Positions 36,380-45,882 of a stretch of 64,000 nucleotides of DNA are shown here, piece after piece. Every line of letters starts with the position of its first letter. The first letter of the stretch is position 1. Both the position numbers and the translations under genes were made by a program. Source of the DNA: Caballeronia grimmiae (GTDB taxonomy: Bacteria; Pseudomonadota; Gammaproteobacteria; Burkholderiales; Burkholderiaceae); the NCBI RefSeq assembly GCF_000698555.1, contig NZ_JFHE01000003.1:310001-374000 (forward strand), in the 5' to 3' direction. Below the pieces are notes generated by a model. The model was given only the letters and a program-made list of their open reading frames with translations. It did not search any database and was not told the origin of the DNA.

Positions 36380-39300
36380 ATGCCGAATGTTTTCAAACGC
36401 CCCGCGCAGCCGGGCAAGCCGCAATCCGCCGATAAAGCCCTCGATACCCACGAGCAGTTGAAAAAGCTGCGCGAGAATCTCCTGCACGAGGCGAAGTCGG
36501 GTGCGGACGAGGAAGGTCTCAGCAAGAAGGAACTGGCGGCGCGGCGGTTTGCCGGGGCCGATGACGGGCAAAAGGTTGCCGCTACCCAGTCAGCGAGCGC
36601 GGGTTTGCCGAAGCCGAAGCCCCAGCCGAAGCCGCCTGCATCCGCCGATACGCGTCGCGCTGAAGGCCCGCGTGAGCGTGATGCAAAACCGGGCGTGACG
36701 CCTGTCAAGCGCGGAGACGAGAGCGCTTCAGCCACGCACTCGCGTTCTAGCGAACCGGCTCAACGGACTGCGAAGCGCGAGACGCCGCCGCAACGCGACG
36801 CGGGCAATTCAAACGCTGATTCTGCTTCAACACGGGCGAGCGAAGAACGCGGTCAACGCGCGACGCCGAGCGCAAAGAGCATCGCGCGCGAGCAAGCCAC
36901 GCCGCCGCGCGTGCCCGAGTCCGCGAAACAAAGCGATGGCGCAGCGAAGCGCGACTCGCGCGGTGCGCCGACGCAATCCGCCGAAGTCCGACGCAACGAT
37001 CAACGCAAGCCCACGCGCAAGGCCGACGCCGCGCAACGCAACGCGCGCGACGAAGCACAGACGCCGCGCACTGCGGATCGCGGCGATCAGCGTCAGCGAA
37101 ACGCGCGTGGCGACGAAAAGCATTTGCTTGAAGCACGCGCAGATCGCGACGATCACAAGGCCACGCAACGCAAACCCGACGCGTCGAATCGCGACGCTAG
37201 TCCGTCCCACGCCCCGGCGGCTCGCCGTCCGCGCGAACCGCGCATCGTCACGCCCAATCCGATTCCGCCGATCAGCTTTCCCGAGGCGCTGCCCGTCTCC
37301 GGCCGGCGCGAGGAAATCGCGCGCGCGATCGAAGCGAATCAGGTCGTGATCGTCAGCGGCGAAACCGGCTCGGGCAAGACGACGCAATTGCCGAAGATCT
37401 GCCTGTCGCTCGGGCGCGGCCTCGGCGCGGGCGGCAGCGGTCTCATCGGCCATACGCAGCCGCGCCGCATCGCGGCTTCGGCGACCGGCCGGCGCATCGC
37501 GGAGGAACTGGGCACGCCGTTCGGCGAAGTCGTCGGCTACAAGGTGCGTTTCACCGACAATCTCGCGCCGGGCGCATCGGTCAAGCTGATGACGGACGGC
37601 ATCCTGCTCGCGGAAACGCAGACCGATCCGCTGCTGAAGGCGTACGACACGATCATCATCGACGAGGCGCACGAACGCAGCCTCAACATCGACTTTCTGC
37701 TCGGCTATCTGAAAGAGATTCTGCCGAAACGCCCCGATCTGAAGCTGATCGTCACCTCCGCGACCATCGACGCCCAACGCTTCGCGCGCCATTTCGGCAG
37801 CGATGAAAAGCCCGCGCCGGTGATCGAAGTGAGCGGGCGGCTGTATCCGGTGGAAGTGCGCTATCGGCCGATTCAGGAAGAAAGCGAGGCGATCAGGAAC
37901 GCGCAAGGCAACGCGCCGAAACGTAACGACCGCAAGACGGATCGCGATCTGATGGAAGGCATCGTCGATGCCGTCGATGAACTGTGCCGCGCCGGCCCCG
38001 GCGACGTCCTCGTGTTTCTGCCCGGCGAGCGCGAAATCCGCGACGCCGCCGAGGCGCTGCGCAAGCACCATCCGCCGCACACGGAAATCCTGCCGCTCTT
38101 TGCGCGTCTTTCGGCGCAGGAGCAGGAGCGCGTGTTCAGGCCGTCGAACGCGCGGCGCATCGTGCTCGCGACCAACGTTGCGGAAACGTCGCTGACGGTG
38201 CCGGGCATCCGCTATGTCGTCGATACCGGCATGGCGCGCGTGAAGCGCTATTCGTATCGCAACAAGGTCGAGCAGTTGCAGATCGAGCCGGTGTCGCAAG
38301 CGGCGGCGAACCAGCGCGCGGGGCGTTGCGGGCGCGTTGCGGACGGCGTGTGCATTCGTCTCTACGACGAAGCGGATTTCCAGGCGCGGCCCCGCTTCAC
38401 CGACCCCGAGATTTTGCGCTCGTCGCTGGCCGCGGTGATTCTGCGCATGAAGTCGCTGCATCTGACGGCGATCGAAACTTTCCCGTTCATCGAGCCGCCG
38501 CCGGGGCGCGCGATCGCGGACGGCTATCAGTTGCTCAACGAACTCGGCGCCGTCGATGACGACAACGCGCTGACGAGTCTCGGCCGCGAGCTTGCGCGCC
38601 TGCCGCTCGATCCGCGCGTCGGCCGCATGATCCTCGCCGCACGCGATCATCACGCGCTGAGCGAGATGCTCGTGATCGCATCGGCGCTGTCCGTGCAGGA
38701 CCCGCGCGACCGGCCGATCGAGGCGCAGGAGCAGGCGGATCAGGCGCATCGCCAGTTCGTCGACGAGCGCTCCGAATTTTTGCAATGGACGCGCATCTGG
38801 AAGTGGTTCGACGAAGCCGTCGCGCACAAGAAGTCGAACAAGCAGCTCGCGGATGCGTGCCGCGCGAACTTCCTGTCGCATCTGCGGCTGCGCGAGTGGC
38901 GCGACGTGCATTCGCAACTGCTGACGGTCGTGCGCGAGCAGGGCTGGCGTCTGAACGAGTCGGATGCCACCTTCGAGCAGATCCACCTGTCGCTGCTGAC
39001 GGGCCTGCTTGGCAACATCGGCATGAAGGCCGACGACGAGCCGCATTACCTCGGCGCACGCGGCATCAAGTTTCATCTGTGGCCCGGTTCGGCGCTCCTG
39101 AAGAAAGCGGGGCGCTGGGTGATGGCGGGCGAACTCATCGAGACGAGCCGCCTTTATGCGCGGACCATCGCGAAGATCGAGCCGGAGTGGATCGAAAGCG
39201 TCGGCGCGCATTTGCTGCGCAAGTCGCTGTCGGATGCGCACTGGGAAAAGAAGGCGGCGCAGGTCGTCGCGTTCGAGCGCGCGACGCTTTACGGGCTGAC

Positions 39301-41095
39301 CATCTACGCGCGGCGGCGCGTGAGCTTCGGCCAGCAGGACCCGAAATATGCGCGGGAGCTGTTCATTCGCGGGGCGCTCGTCGAAGGTGAATTCGACACG
39401 CGCCTGCCGTTCTTCGCGCACAACCGCAAGCTGGTCGCGGATATCGAGCAGCTCGAGCACAAGTCGCGCCGTCAGGACGTGCTCGTCGACGACGAACTCA
39501 TCTACGGTTTCTACGATTCGCTGATTCCGGAAGGCATCTGGACCGGCGCGGCGTTCGAGCGCTGGTATCGCGACGCGCAGAAGAAAGAGGGCGGCCAGCA
39601 ACTGCTTTTCCTGTCGCGCGACGACCTGATGCGCCACGAAGCCGCCGGCGTCACGACGGATCTGTTCCCAAAGCGCATGACGATGTCCGGCATCGAAATG
39701 ACGCTCTCGTATCACTTCGAGCCAGGCGCCCCGCGCGATGGCGTCACGCTGACGGTGCCGCTGTACGGGCTGAATCAGATCGACGCGCGCCGCGTCGAAT
39801 GGCTCGTGCCGGGCATGATCAAGGAGAAGACGCAACTGCTGCTGAAGTCGCTGCCGCAGAAGCTGCGCCGCCATGTGGTGCCGTTGCCGGACTATGCGGC
39901 GTCGTTCGCGGAGCGCCACGCCGGGCCGAAGTTCGGTGCGGGCAGTCTGATCGACGCGATCATCGCCGATATTCGGGAGCAAACGCAGGTTACCGTGAAA
40001 AGCGCGGATTTCCGGCTCGAAACGCTGCCCGCGCACCTCTTCATGAACTTCAAGGTGATCGACGAGCACGGCCGCCAGCTCGCGATGGGCCGCAATCTCG
40101 CGCAGTTGCGCGTGGAACTCGGCGGCCAGGCGCAGCAGCAGTTCCAGAAGCTGACGGCGACGGCTGCCTTCGATGCGCTCTCCGGCGAAACGAACGCGCC
40201 GCCGCCGCAGTCGCAAGCGCCGCAGACCGGCGAGAGCACCGCGCTTTACGAAAACCTGACGACCTGGAACTTCGGCAAGCTGCCGGAGTTGCTCGAAATC
40301 CGCCGGCGCGGGCAAACGCTGTACGGCTATCCGGCGCTCGTGGATCGCGTCACGCATTGCGACGTCGAGGTGTTCGATTCGCCCGACGAAGCCGCGAGAA
40401 TTCATCGCGCGGGCTTGCGGCGGCTGTTTGCGCTGCAGCTGCGCGAGCCGATTCGCTATCTGGAGCGCAACCTGCCGGGCCTGCGCGAGATGTCGATGCA
40501 ATACATGGCGCTCGGCACCGCCGATGAATTGCGCGATCAGATCGTCGAGACGGCGCTGGATCGCGCGTGCCTGCAAGACCCGCTGCCCGACGACGACGCG
40601 AGCTTCCACGCCCGTCGCGACGCCGCGAAGGGCCGCCTCACGCTGCTCGCGCAGGAGATCGCGCGGCTCGTGGGGACGGTTCTCGCGGAGTACGCAACGC
40701 TCTCGAAGAAGCTCTTGCAGGCGAAGCCGTTCCCCGCCGCTTACGCGGACATGCAGTCGCAACTGAACGCGCTCATCGGCAAGCGGTTCGTGATCGATAC
40801 GCCGTATGCGCAACTCGCGCATTTTCCGCGCTATCTGAAGGGCATCGCACTGCGCATCGACAAGCTGAAGGCCGATCCCGCTCGCGACGCGCGGCTTTCA
40901 GCCGACTTTCAGCCGCTCTTGCAGAACTATCAGCGAGCGGTGTCGCAGCGCGGCGGCGTCGCGGATGCGCGGCTCGGGGAATATCGATGGCTGCTCGAGG
41001 AGTTGCGCGTGTCACTGTTCGCGCAGGAATTGCGCACGCCGATGCCCGTATCGCTGAAGCGGCTTCACAAGGTCTGGGAATCGATGCAGCGATAA
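36380..41095 (+). CDS. hrpA: ATP-dependent RNA helicase HrpA (DEAH box) with a long N-terminal extension
   Basis: This 1571-residue DEAH/RHA-type helicase unwinds RNA; HrpA in E. coli is linked to mRNA processing and to rescue of collided ribosomes. Walker A is GETGSGKT at about 326-333, followed by IIIDEAHERSLN, TSATIDAQRF, NVAETSLTVPGI and QRAGRCGR. After the helicase core come the ratchet, OB-fold and long C-terminal DUF3418-type regions typical of HrpA. Residues 1 to about 290 are a low-complexity, highly charged, Arg/Ala/Gln/Asp-rich extension that E. coli HrpA (about 1300 residues, Walker A near residue 95) lacks. The ATG at 36380 has no ribosome binding site. A later start inside the extension cannot be excluded. 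Confidence 0.94.
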   Translation: MPNVFKRPAQPGKPQSADKALDTHEQLKKLRENLLHEAKSGADEEGLSKKELAARRFAGADDGQKVAATQSASAGLPKPKPQPKPPASADTRRAEGPRERDAKPGVTPVKRGDESASATHSRSSEPAQRTAKRETPPQRDAGNSNADSASTRASEERGQRATPSAKSIAREQATPPRVPESAKQSDGAAKRDSRGAPTQSAEVRRNDQRKPTRKADAAQRNARDEAQTPRTADRGDQRQRNARGDEKHLLEARADRDDHKATQRKPDASNRDASPSHAPAARRPREPRIVTPNPIPPISFPEALPVSGRREEIARAIEANQVVIVSGETGSGKTTQLPKICLSLGRGLGAGGSGLIGHTQPRRIAASATGRRIAEELGTPFGEVVGYKVRFTDNLAPGASVKLMTDGILLAETQTDPLLKAYDTIIIDEAHERSLNIDFLLGYLKEILPKRPDLKLIVTSATIDAQRFARHFGSDEKPAPVIEVSGRLYPVEVRYRPIQEESEAIRNAQGNAPKRNDRKTDRDLMEGIVDAVDELCRAGPGDVLVFLPGEREIRDAAEALRKHHPPHTEILPLFARLSAQEQERVFRPSNARRIVLATNVAETSLTVPGIRYVVDTGMARVKRYSYRNKVEQLQIEPVSQAAANQRAGRCGRVADGVCIRLYDEADFQARPRFTDPEILRSSLAAVILRMKSLHLTAIETFPFIEPPPGRAIADGYQLLNELGAVDDDNALTSLGRELARLPLDPRVGRMILAARDHHALSEMLVIASALSVQDPRDRPIEAQEQADQAHRQFVDERSEFLQWTRIWKWFDEAVAHKKSNKQLADACRANFLSHLRLREWRDVHSQLLTVVREQGWRLNESDATFEQIHLSLLTGLLGNIGMKADDEPHYLGARGIKFHLWPGSALLKKAGRWVMAGELIETSRLYARTIAKIEPEWIESVGAHLLRKSLSDAHWEKKAAQVVAFERATLYGLTIYARRRVSFGQQDPKYARELFIRGALVEGEFDTRLPFFAHNRKLVADIEQLEHKSRRQDVLVDDELIYGFYDSLIPEGIWTGAAFERWYRDAQKKEGGQQLLFLSRDDLMRHEAAGVTTDLFPKRMTMSGIEMTLSYHFEPGAPRDGVTLTVPLYGLNQIDARRVEWLVPGMIKEKTQLLLKSLPQKLRRHVVPLPDYAASFAERHAGPKFGAGSLIDAIIADIREQTQVTVKSADFRLETLPAHLFMNFKVIDEHGRQLAMGRNLAQLRVELGGQAQQQFQKLTATAAFDALSGETNAPPPQSQAPQTGESTALYENLTTWNFGKLPELLEIRRRGQTLYGYPALVDRVTHCDVEVFDSPDEAARIHRAGLRRLFALQLREPIRYLERNLPGLREMSMQYMALGTADELRDQIVETALDRACLQDPLPDDDASFHARRDAAKGRLTLLAQEIARLVGTVLAEYATLSKKLLQAKPFPAAYADMQSQLNALIGKRFVIDTPYAQLAHFPRYLKGIALRIDKLKADPARDARLSADFQPLLQNYQRAVSQRGGVADARLGEYRWLLEELRVSLFAQELRTPMPVSLKRLHKVWESMQR

Positions 41096-41241
41096 GGCCG
41101 CCAGTCTGCGGCGCTATGACGCCGTAAGAAGCGGCATTTCTTGCGCCGGCGCAACCTATTGCGCAAAAAGACGTTCGCCGTCAACGTGTTGCAGCAAGCA
41201 AACGTTCTACAATGACGCCTGCTTTCCGACGTGAAAAATTC

Positions 41242-42264
41242 ATGCGCTCCAAATTCTTCTCCGGCCGCCTGCGCGCGGCCGCCGCACGTGCCGCACGTAT
41301 CGTGGTCCCGGCCACTGCGGCGCTCGCCGCCACCGCGGCATTCGCCAATAACATCATCGTGCTCAACTCGGCGGAAGCCACGCTGAGCCTCATCGACGAG
41401 AATACGCGCCAGGTGATCGGCACCGTGCCGACAGGCAAGGAACCGCACCATCTGATGCCGACGCCCGACAACGCGTCGCTGATCGTCGCGAATTCGGTGT
41501 CCAATAATCTGATGTTCGTCGATCCGAAAACGGGCACGGTGCAGCGCTGGGTGCAGGACATCGAAGATCCGTATCAGATCGGCTTCTCGCCCGACCGCAA
41601 GTGGTTCGTCTCGACGGGTCTGCGGCTCGATCGTCTGGACATCTACCATTTCGACGGCAAGAACCTGACGATCGCGAAGCGCATGCCGCTCCCGACCATG
41701 CCGAGCCACATCGCATTCACCAACGACAGCAAGACGGCGTTCATTTCGCTGCAGGTGTCCGGCGAAATCGCGGCGATCGACCTCGCGACGCAGACGGTCA
41801 AGTGGAAGATGAAGGTCGGTCCGGTGCCGGCCGGCGTCTGGCTCACGCCGGGCGACAAGTACCTGCTGGTCGGCATGACGGGCGCGGACTACGTGGCCGT
41901 GGTCGACCTCGCCACGCAGAAGGTCATCAAGACCATCCCGACCGGCAAGGGCGCGCATAACTTCCGTTCGCTCGTCGATGGCAAGCACGTGCTGGTCTCG
42001 AATCGCGTGGCGAACACCATCAGCATCATCGATGAGGACTCGCTCACGAACGTCGGCGACATCACCGGCCTGCTGCCGGGACCGGACGACATGGAACTTT
42101 CCGCCGACAAGAAGTATCTCTGGGTGACGTTCCGCTTCGCGAAGCATGTCGGCGTGATCGACCTTGCAAGCCGAAAGCTGATTCAGACCATCAAGGTCGG
42201 ACGCTCGCCGCACGGCATTTACTTTTACAACCGCGCACCGGTGACCGCGCCGAACGGCGCCTGA
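41242..42264 (+). CDS. secreted YVTN-type beta-propeller protein
   Basis: The 340-residue protein has a signal peptide (MRSKFFSGRLRAAAARAARIVVPATAALAATAAFA, cleavage near residue 35). A seven-bladed-type propeller follows with YVTN-like repeats: VLNSAEATLSLIDENTRQVIGTVPTGKEPHH, FVDPKTGTVQRW, AVVDLATQKVIKTIPTGKGAHN and VIDLASRKLIQTIKVGRSPHGI. Such periplasmic propellers act as interaction scaffolds or lactonase-like proteins; the role is unknown. The ATG at 41242 opens the signal peptide and follows GTGAAAAATTC; an upstream ATG at 41212 would disrupt it. The hydroxylase gene follows after about 107 bp on the same strand. Confidence 0.85.
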   Translation: MRSKFFSGRLRAAAARAARIVVPATAALAATAAFANNIIVLNSAEATLSLIDENTRQVIGTVPTGKEPHHLMPTPDNASLIVANSVSNNLMFVDPKTGTVQRWVQDIEDPYQIGFSPDRKWFVSTGLRLDRLDIYHFDGKNLTIAKRMPLPTMPSHIAFTNDSKTAFISLQVSGEIAAIDLATQTVKWKMKVGPVPAGVWLTPGDKYLLVGMTGADYVAVVDLATQKVIKTIPTGKGAHNFRSLVDGKHVLVSNRVANTISIIDEDSLTNVGDITGLLPGPDDMELSADKKYLWVTFRFAKHVGVIDLASRKLIQTIKVGRSPHGIYFYNRAPVTAPNGA

Positions 42265-42371
42265 AGCGTCGCGGAAGAGGGCGCTCGCGGGCGTCCTGTA
42301 CTACGATTGAGTCACGGGCCGCGTGATCGAGCGTTTCACCCGGCCCGAAAAATCGAGTTCCACGGAGCATC

Positions 42372-43388
42372 ATGTTTCACTACATTCTCTCGTCTCTCGA
42401 CACCTTCGTCTCCGCACTGCAAACCACGCTGTACGTGGATGCGGTGCAGCCGCTTTTGTTCAAGCTCGGCATGATGGACTACGACGAGGACACCTACGAT
42501 GCGCTTTACTGGGCGATCGTCGGCGTCCTGGAAGTGATCGCGATGTACGCCATCCTGCGCCCGCTCGAAGCCTTGCGGCCCGCCGAAACGTGGAAGGATC
42601 GCAAGGGCGTGCGCGTGGACGTCCTGTACACGTGGATCGTGAAACTCGGCATCCTCAATCTCTTTTTCTTCTTCACGTTCCAGCCGCTCTTCGATTCGCT
42701 GCAAAGCTGGCTGCGGCTTCATAACGTGCCGACGCTCGAAATCGACAATCTCTGGCCCGGCGTGACGACGCAGCCTCTCGTGACGTTCGTCATCTACCTC
42801 GTCGTGCTCGATCTGGCGGGATACTGGTATCACCGGCTCGAGCATCGCTTCGGCATCTGGTGGGAGTTGCACGCGGTGCACCACAGCCAGCAGAAGATGT
42901 CGCTTTGGTCGGATGACCGCAATCATCTGCTCGACGACATTATGCAAGCGGGTTTCTTCGCGACGGTCGCGCTCGTGATCGGCGTGGAGCCGTCGCAGTT
43001 CGTCGTGCTCGTGGCCATCACCAACCTGATGCAGAGCGTGCAGCATGCGAACATTCGCGTGCATTTCGGATGGCTCGGCGACCGGCTCATCGTGAGTCCG
43101 GCGTTTCATCGCCGGCATCACGCGATCGGCTACGGTCACGAAGGCACGTCCTATGGCTGCAACTTCGGCGTGCTGTTCTCGTTCTGGGACATCCTGTTCC
43201 GCTCCGCATCGTTCGACCGCACCGTGGAGCCGACCGGCATCCGCGACCAGCTCGGCGCACCGGGCGTCGCGCCGGTTCGCTACGGCGACGGCTTCATCGA
43301 GCAGCACTGGCTCGCGTTCAAGCGCATCGGCGCACGTGTTGCCGCGCGCCGGGCCGCCGCGTCGGGCAAGCGTTCAGCCGCGCTCTGA
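42372..43388 (+). CDS. sterol desaturase / fatty acid hydroxylase superfamily protein
   Basis: The 338-residue integral membrane protein has at least four hydrophobic segments and the three histidine clusters that bind the di-iron site: HRLEH, HAVHHS and HRRHHAIG. These define the ERG3/FA hydroxylase superfamily. Bacterial members hydroxylate or desaturate lipids (ornithine lipids, carotenoids, sterol-like molecules). The substrate here is not deducible. The start has CACGGAGCATC before it. An EI24 membrane-protein gene follows after 89 bp. Confidence 0.88.
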   Translation: MFHYILSSLDTFVSALQTTLYVDAVQPLLFKLGMMDYDEDTYDALYWAIVGVLEVIAMYAILRPLEALRPAETWKDRKGVRVDVLYTWIVKLGILNLFFFFTFQPLFDSLQSWLRLHNVPTLEIDNLWPGVTTQPLVTFVIYLVVLDLAGYWYHRLEHRFGIWWELHAVHHSQQKMSLWSDDRNHLLDDIMQAGFFATVALVIGVEPSQFVVLVAITNLMQSVQHANIRVHFGWLGDRLIVSPAFHRRHHAIGYGHEGTSYGCNFGVLFSFWDILFRSASFDRTVEPTGIRDQLGAPGVAPVRYGDGFIEQHWLAFKRIGARVAARRAAASGKRSAAL

Positions 43389-43477
43389 CGGCCCGCTTTC
43401 CGCACCTTCCGCATCCGCCAGCGCGCATCCCGCGCGCTGGTTTATCCTGTCGTTTCCTCTTTCTTCGACGAATCCGC

Positions 43478-44338
43478 ATGAATGATTTGCTGCGTTCGTT
43501 CGTGCGCGCGCTTGCGAACGTGTTTCATCCGCGCATGCTGTGGCTCACGCTGATGCCGTTCGGCGTCGCCACTATCGTGTGGGGCGCGCTGCTCTGGTAT
43601 TTCTGGCAAACGCTCACGGGCACGGCCAGCGGCTGGCTCGACGGCTGGGCGCTCACGTCCGCGATGTACCGCCTGTTCGACGCCGTCGGTTTCTCATCGC
43701 TGCACGCGGTCATCGCGCCGTTTCTGGTCGTCATCGTGACGATCCCGCTGATCGTCCTGACCGTGCTGCTGCTGATCGCGACGCTCTCGATGCCCGGCGT
43801 CGTCAAGCTCCTGACGCGCCGCCCGAAAGGCCACTACGCGATGCTCGAAGAGCGGCGGGGCGGCTCGTGGTACGGCAGCCTCGGCCATTCCGTGCTGACG
43901 ACGATCGTATGTCTCGTCGCGCTCGTCGTGACTTTGCCCTTGTGGCTCATCCCGCCGTTTTTCGCGCTGATTCCGCCGCTGCTGTGGGGCTGGCTGACGT
44001 ATCGCGTGATGACGTACGACGCGCTCGCCGTTCACGCGAGCGCCGAGGAACGGCGCCTCATCGTCCGCAATTCGCGGTGGCCGCTGCTTGGCATCGGCAT
44101 CGTGAGCGGCTTGCTCAGTTCCGTCCCGACGATGCTCTGGGCGTGGTCGGTGTGGCTGCTGCCGCTTTTTCCGGTCGTCGCCGCCGTGACGATCTGGGCG
44201 TATGCGTTCATTCTCGTGTTTTCCGCGCTGTGGTTCGCGCATTACTGTCTGCACGCGCTCGAGCGCCTGCGCGCGAACGAGCCGCAGTATCCGGCGATCA
44301 GCGCGCAGCCCGAGACCGTCAGCCGAATCACCGAATAA
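43478..44338 (+). CDS. EI24-domain (CysZ-like) membrane protein
   Basis: The 286-residue protein has about six hydrophobic segments and begins MNDLLRSFVRALANVFHPRMLWLTLMPF, the usual start of EI24-domain proteins in this group of bacteria. The family includes CysZ, which takes up sulfate, but many members have no known role. The ATG at 43478 was chosen because the frame upstream is antisense-like and overlaps the hydroxylase gene. It is followed after 21 bp by the molybdopterin-binding-domain protein. Confidence 0.82.
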   Translation: MNDLLRSFVRALANVFHPRMLWLTLMPFGVATIVWGALLWYFWQTLTGTASGWLDGWALTSAMYRLFDAVGFSSLHAVIAPFLVVIVTIPLIVLTVLLLIATLSMPGVVKLLTRRPKGHYAMLEERRGGSWYGSLGHSVLTTIVCLVALVVTLPLWLIPPFFALIPPLLWGWLTYRVMTYDALAVHASAEERRLIVRNSRWPLLGIGIVSGLLSSVPTMLWAWSVWLLPLFPVVAAVTIWAYAFILVFSALWFAHYCLHALERLRANEPQYPAISAQPETVSRITE

Positions 44339-44359
44339 TCGATCACCAAAGAGGCACAC

Positions 44360-45178
44360 ATGGGTATCGGCGTCATCATCATCGGCGATGAGATTTTGTC
44401 CGGGCGGCGCACGGACAAGCATTTGCCGAAAGTCATCGAATTGCTGAGTGCGCGCGGTTTGTCGCTCGACTGGGCGGAATACATCGGCGACGACCCCGCG
44501 CGCATCACCGCGACGCTCGCGCGCACGTTCGCATCGGGCGATATCGTGTTCTCGACGGGCGGCATCGGCGCGACGCCCGACGATCACACGCGCCAATGCG
44601 CGGCGAAGGCGCTCGGTGTGCCGCTGGAGCTGCATCCCGAGGCGGCGGAGCTGATTCGCGCCCGTATCCGCGATACCGCCGCGCAGGCCGGCAAGCCCGC
44701 GGACCTCGATTCGCCCGAGAACCTGCATCGGCTGAACATGGGCGTGTTTCCGCAGGGCGCCGGGATCATTCCGAACAGCTACAACAAGATTCCGGGCTTT
44801 TCCGTCGGCGATCATCACTTCGTGCCCGGCTTCCCGGTGATGGCCTGGCCGATGATCGAATGGGTGCTCGACACGAAGTACGCGCACCTGCATCACGCGA
44901 CGCCTTACGTCGAACGTTCGCTGCTGGTTTTCGGCCTGCCGGAATCGCGCATCACGCCGCTGATGGTCACGATCGAGCGCGATTTCGACGGCGTGCGCGC
45001 GTTCAGCCTGCCGAGCGTCGGCGATGCGGCGCGCGGTGCGCTTTACGCGCGGCCGCACATCGATCTGGGCGTGAAAGGCGATCCCGAGCGCACGAACGCG
45101 GCGTTCGAGGTCTTGCGCGACGGCGTGATCGCACTGGGCGGCGAAGTCGTCGAAGTCGCGCCCGAGGATGCGCAGTGA
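44360..45178 (+). CDS. CinA-N-like molybdopterin-binding domain protein
   Basis: The 272-residue protein begins MGIGVIIIGDEILSGRRTDKHLPKVIELL and has FSTGGIGATPDDHT, the conserved core of the MoCF/CinA N-terminal fold. It lacks the C-terminal CinA deamidase domain, so it is a stand-alone COG1058-type protein. Relatives with this fold bind molybdopterin or act as ADP-ribose or FAD pyrophosphatases; the exact reaction is open. The start has CAAAGAGGC upstream. Its TGA overlaps the GTG start of cutC by 4 bp, so the two are translationally coupled. Confidence 0.86.
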   Translation: MGIGVIIIGDEILSGRRTDKHLPKVIELLSARGLSLDWAEYIGDDPARITATLARTFASGDIVFSTGGIGATPDDHTRQCAAKALGVPLELHPEAAELIRARIRDTAAQAGKPADLDSPENLHRLNMGVFPQGAGIIPNSYNKIPGFSVGDHHFVPGFPVMAWPMIEWVLDTKYAHLHHATPYVERSLLVFGLPESRITPLMVTIERDFDGVRAFSLPSVGDAARGALYARPHIDLGVKGDPERTNAAFEVLRDGVIALGGEVVEVAPEDAQ

Positions 45179-45873
45179 TCCTGCTCGAAGTCATCGCGAC
45201 GACGGTCGCGGATGCGCGCGCCGCCGAGCGCGCCGGGGCGAACCGCATCGAACTCGTGACGGCGATGGGTGAGGGCGGGCTGACGCCGAGCATCGGGCTG
45301 ATCGAGGCGGTCGTCGATGCGGTGCGGATTCCGGTGAATGTTATTCTGCGGCCTCATAGCCGTTCCTTCGTCTACGATGCCGACGACTACGCGGTCATGC
45401 TGCGCGATGCGCGCGCGATCGTGAAGGCGCGCGCGAACGCGATCGTCGTGGGCATGCTGACGCCGGACGGCGATGTCGATATCGACGGCCTTTCGTGCAT
45501 CATCGACGCGGCCGATGGCCTGCAAGTCACGTTTCATCGCGCCTTCGACGAGGCGCGCGATCTTCGCGCCGCGTTCGACGCCCTGTTGAAGCTCGAACCG
45601 GTGACGAACGTCCTGACGTCGGGCGGCAAACCATCGGTGCTGGATGCGCAAGACGTGATCGCGAAACTCGTCGCCCAATCCAGCGGCACGCGCTGCACCG
45701 TGCTTGCGGGCGCGGGCCTAACCGTCGACGCGGTCGCGCCGTTCGTTGCATCGACGGGCGTGAGCGCGGTGCACTTCGGCTCGGGCGTGCGCATCGGAGG
45801 AAAGGGGCTCGCGCCCGTCGATGCGTCCGCCGTCGCGCGCGTGCGGACGCTGCTCGATGCGGTCAACGCCTAA
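45175..45873 (+). CDS. cutC: CutC family protein (copper homeostasis family)
   Basis: The 232-residue TIM-barrel protein has the CutC hallmarks: RAGANRIELVTAMGEGGLTPS, INVxLRPHSRSF-type sequence (VNVILRPHSRSFVY), TFHRAFD and LTSGG. CutC was named for copper tolerance in E. coli, but its biochemical role is uncertain. I chose the GTG at 45175 because the protein then begins exactly at the conserved LLEVIA strand and overlaps the previous gene's stop by 4 bp; no ATG lies near. It ends 9 bp before the end of the convergent rhodanese gene. Confidence 0.9.
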   Translation: MILLEVIATTVADARAAERAGANRIELVTAMGEGGLTPSIGLIEAVVDAVRIPVNVILRPHSRSFVYDADDYAVMLRDARAIVKARANAIVVGMLTPDGDVDIDGLSCIIDAADGLQVTFHRAFDEARDLRAAFDALLKLEPVTNVLTSGGKPSVLDAQDVIAKLVAQSSGTRCTVLAGAGLTVDAVAPFVASTGVSAVHFGSGVRIGGKGLAPVDASAVARVRTLLDAVNA

Positions 45874-45882
45874 TCGGACGCA

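Noticed and set aside
36827..40822. A 1331-codon open frame antisense to hrpA
   Set aside because: It mirrors the codon pattern of hrpA in GC-rich DNA, has no ribosome binding site, and its translation is low-complexity Arg/Ala/Leu without domains.
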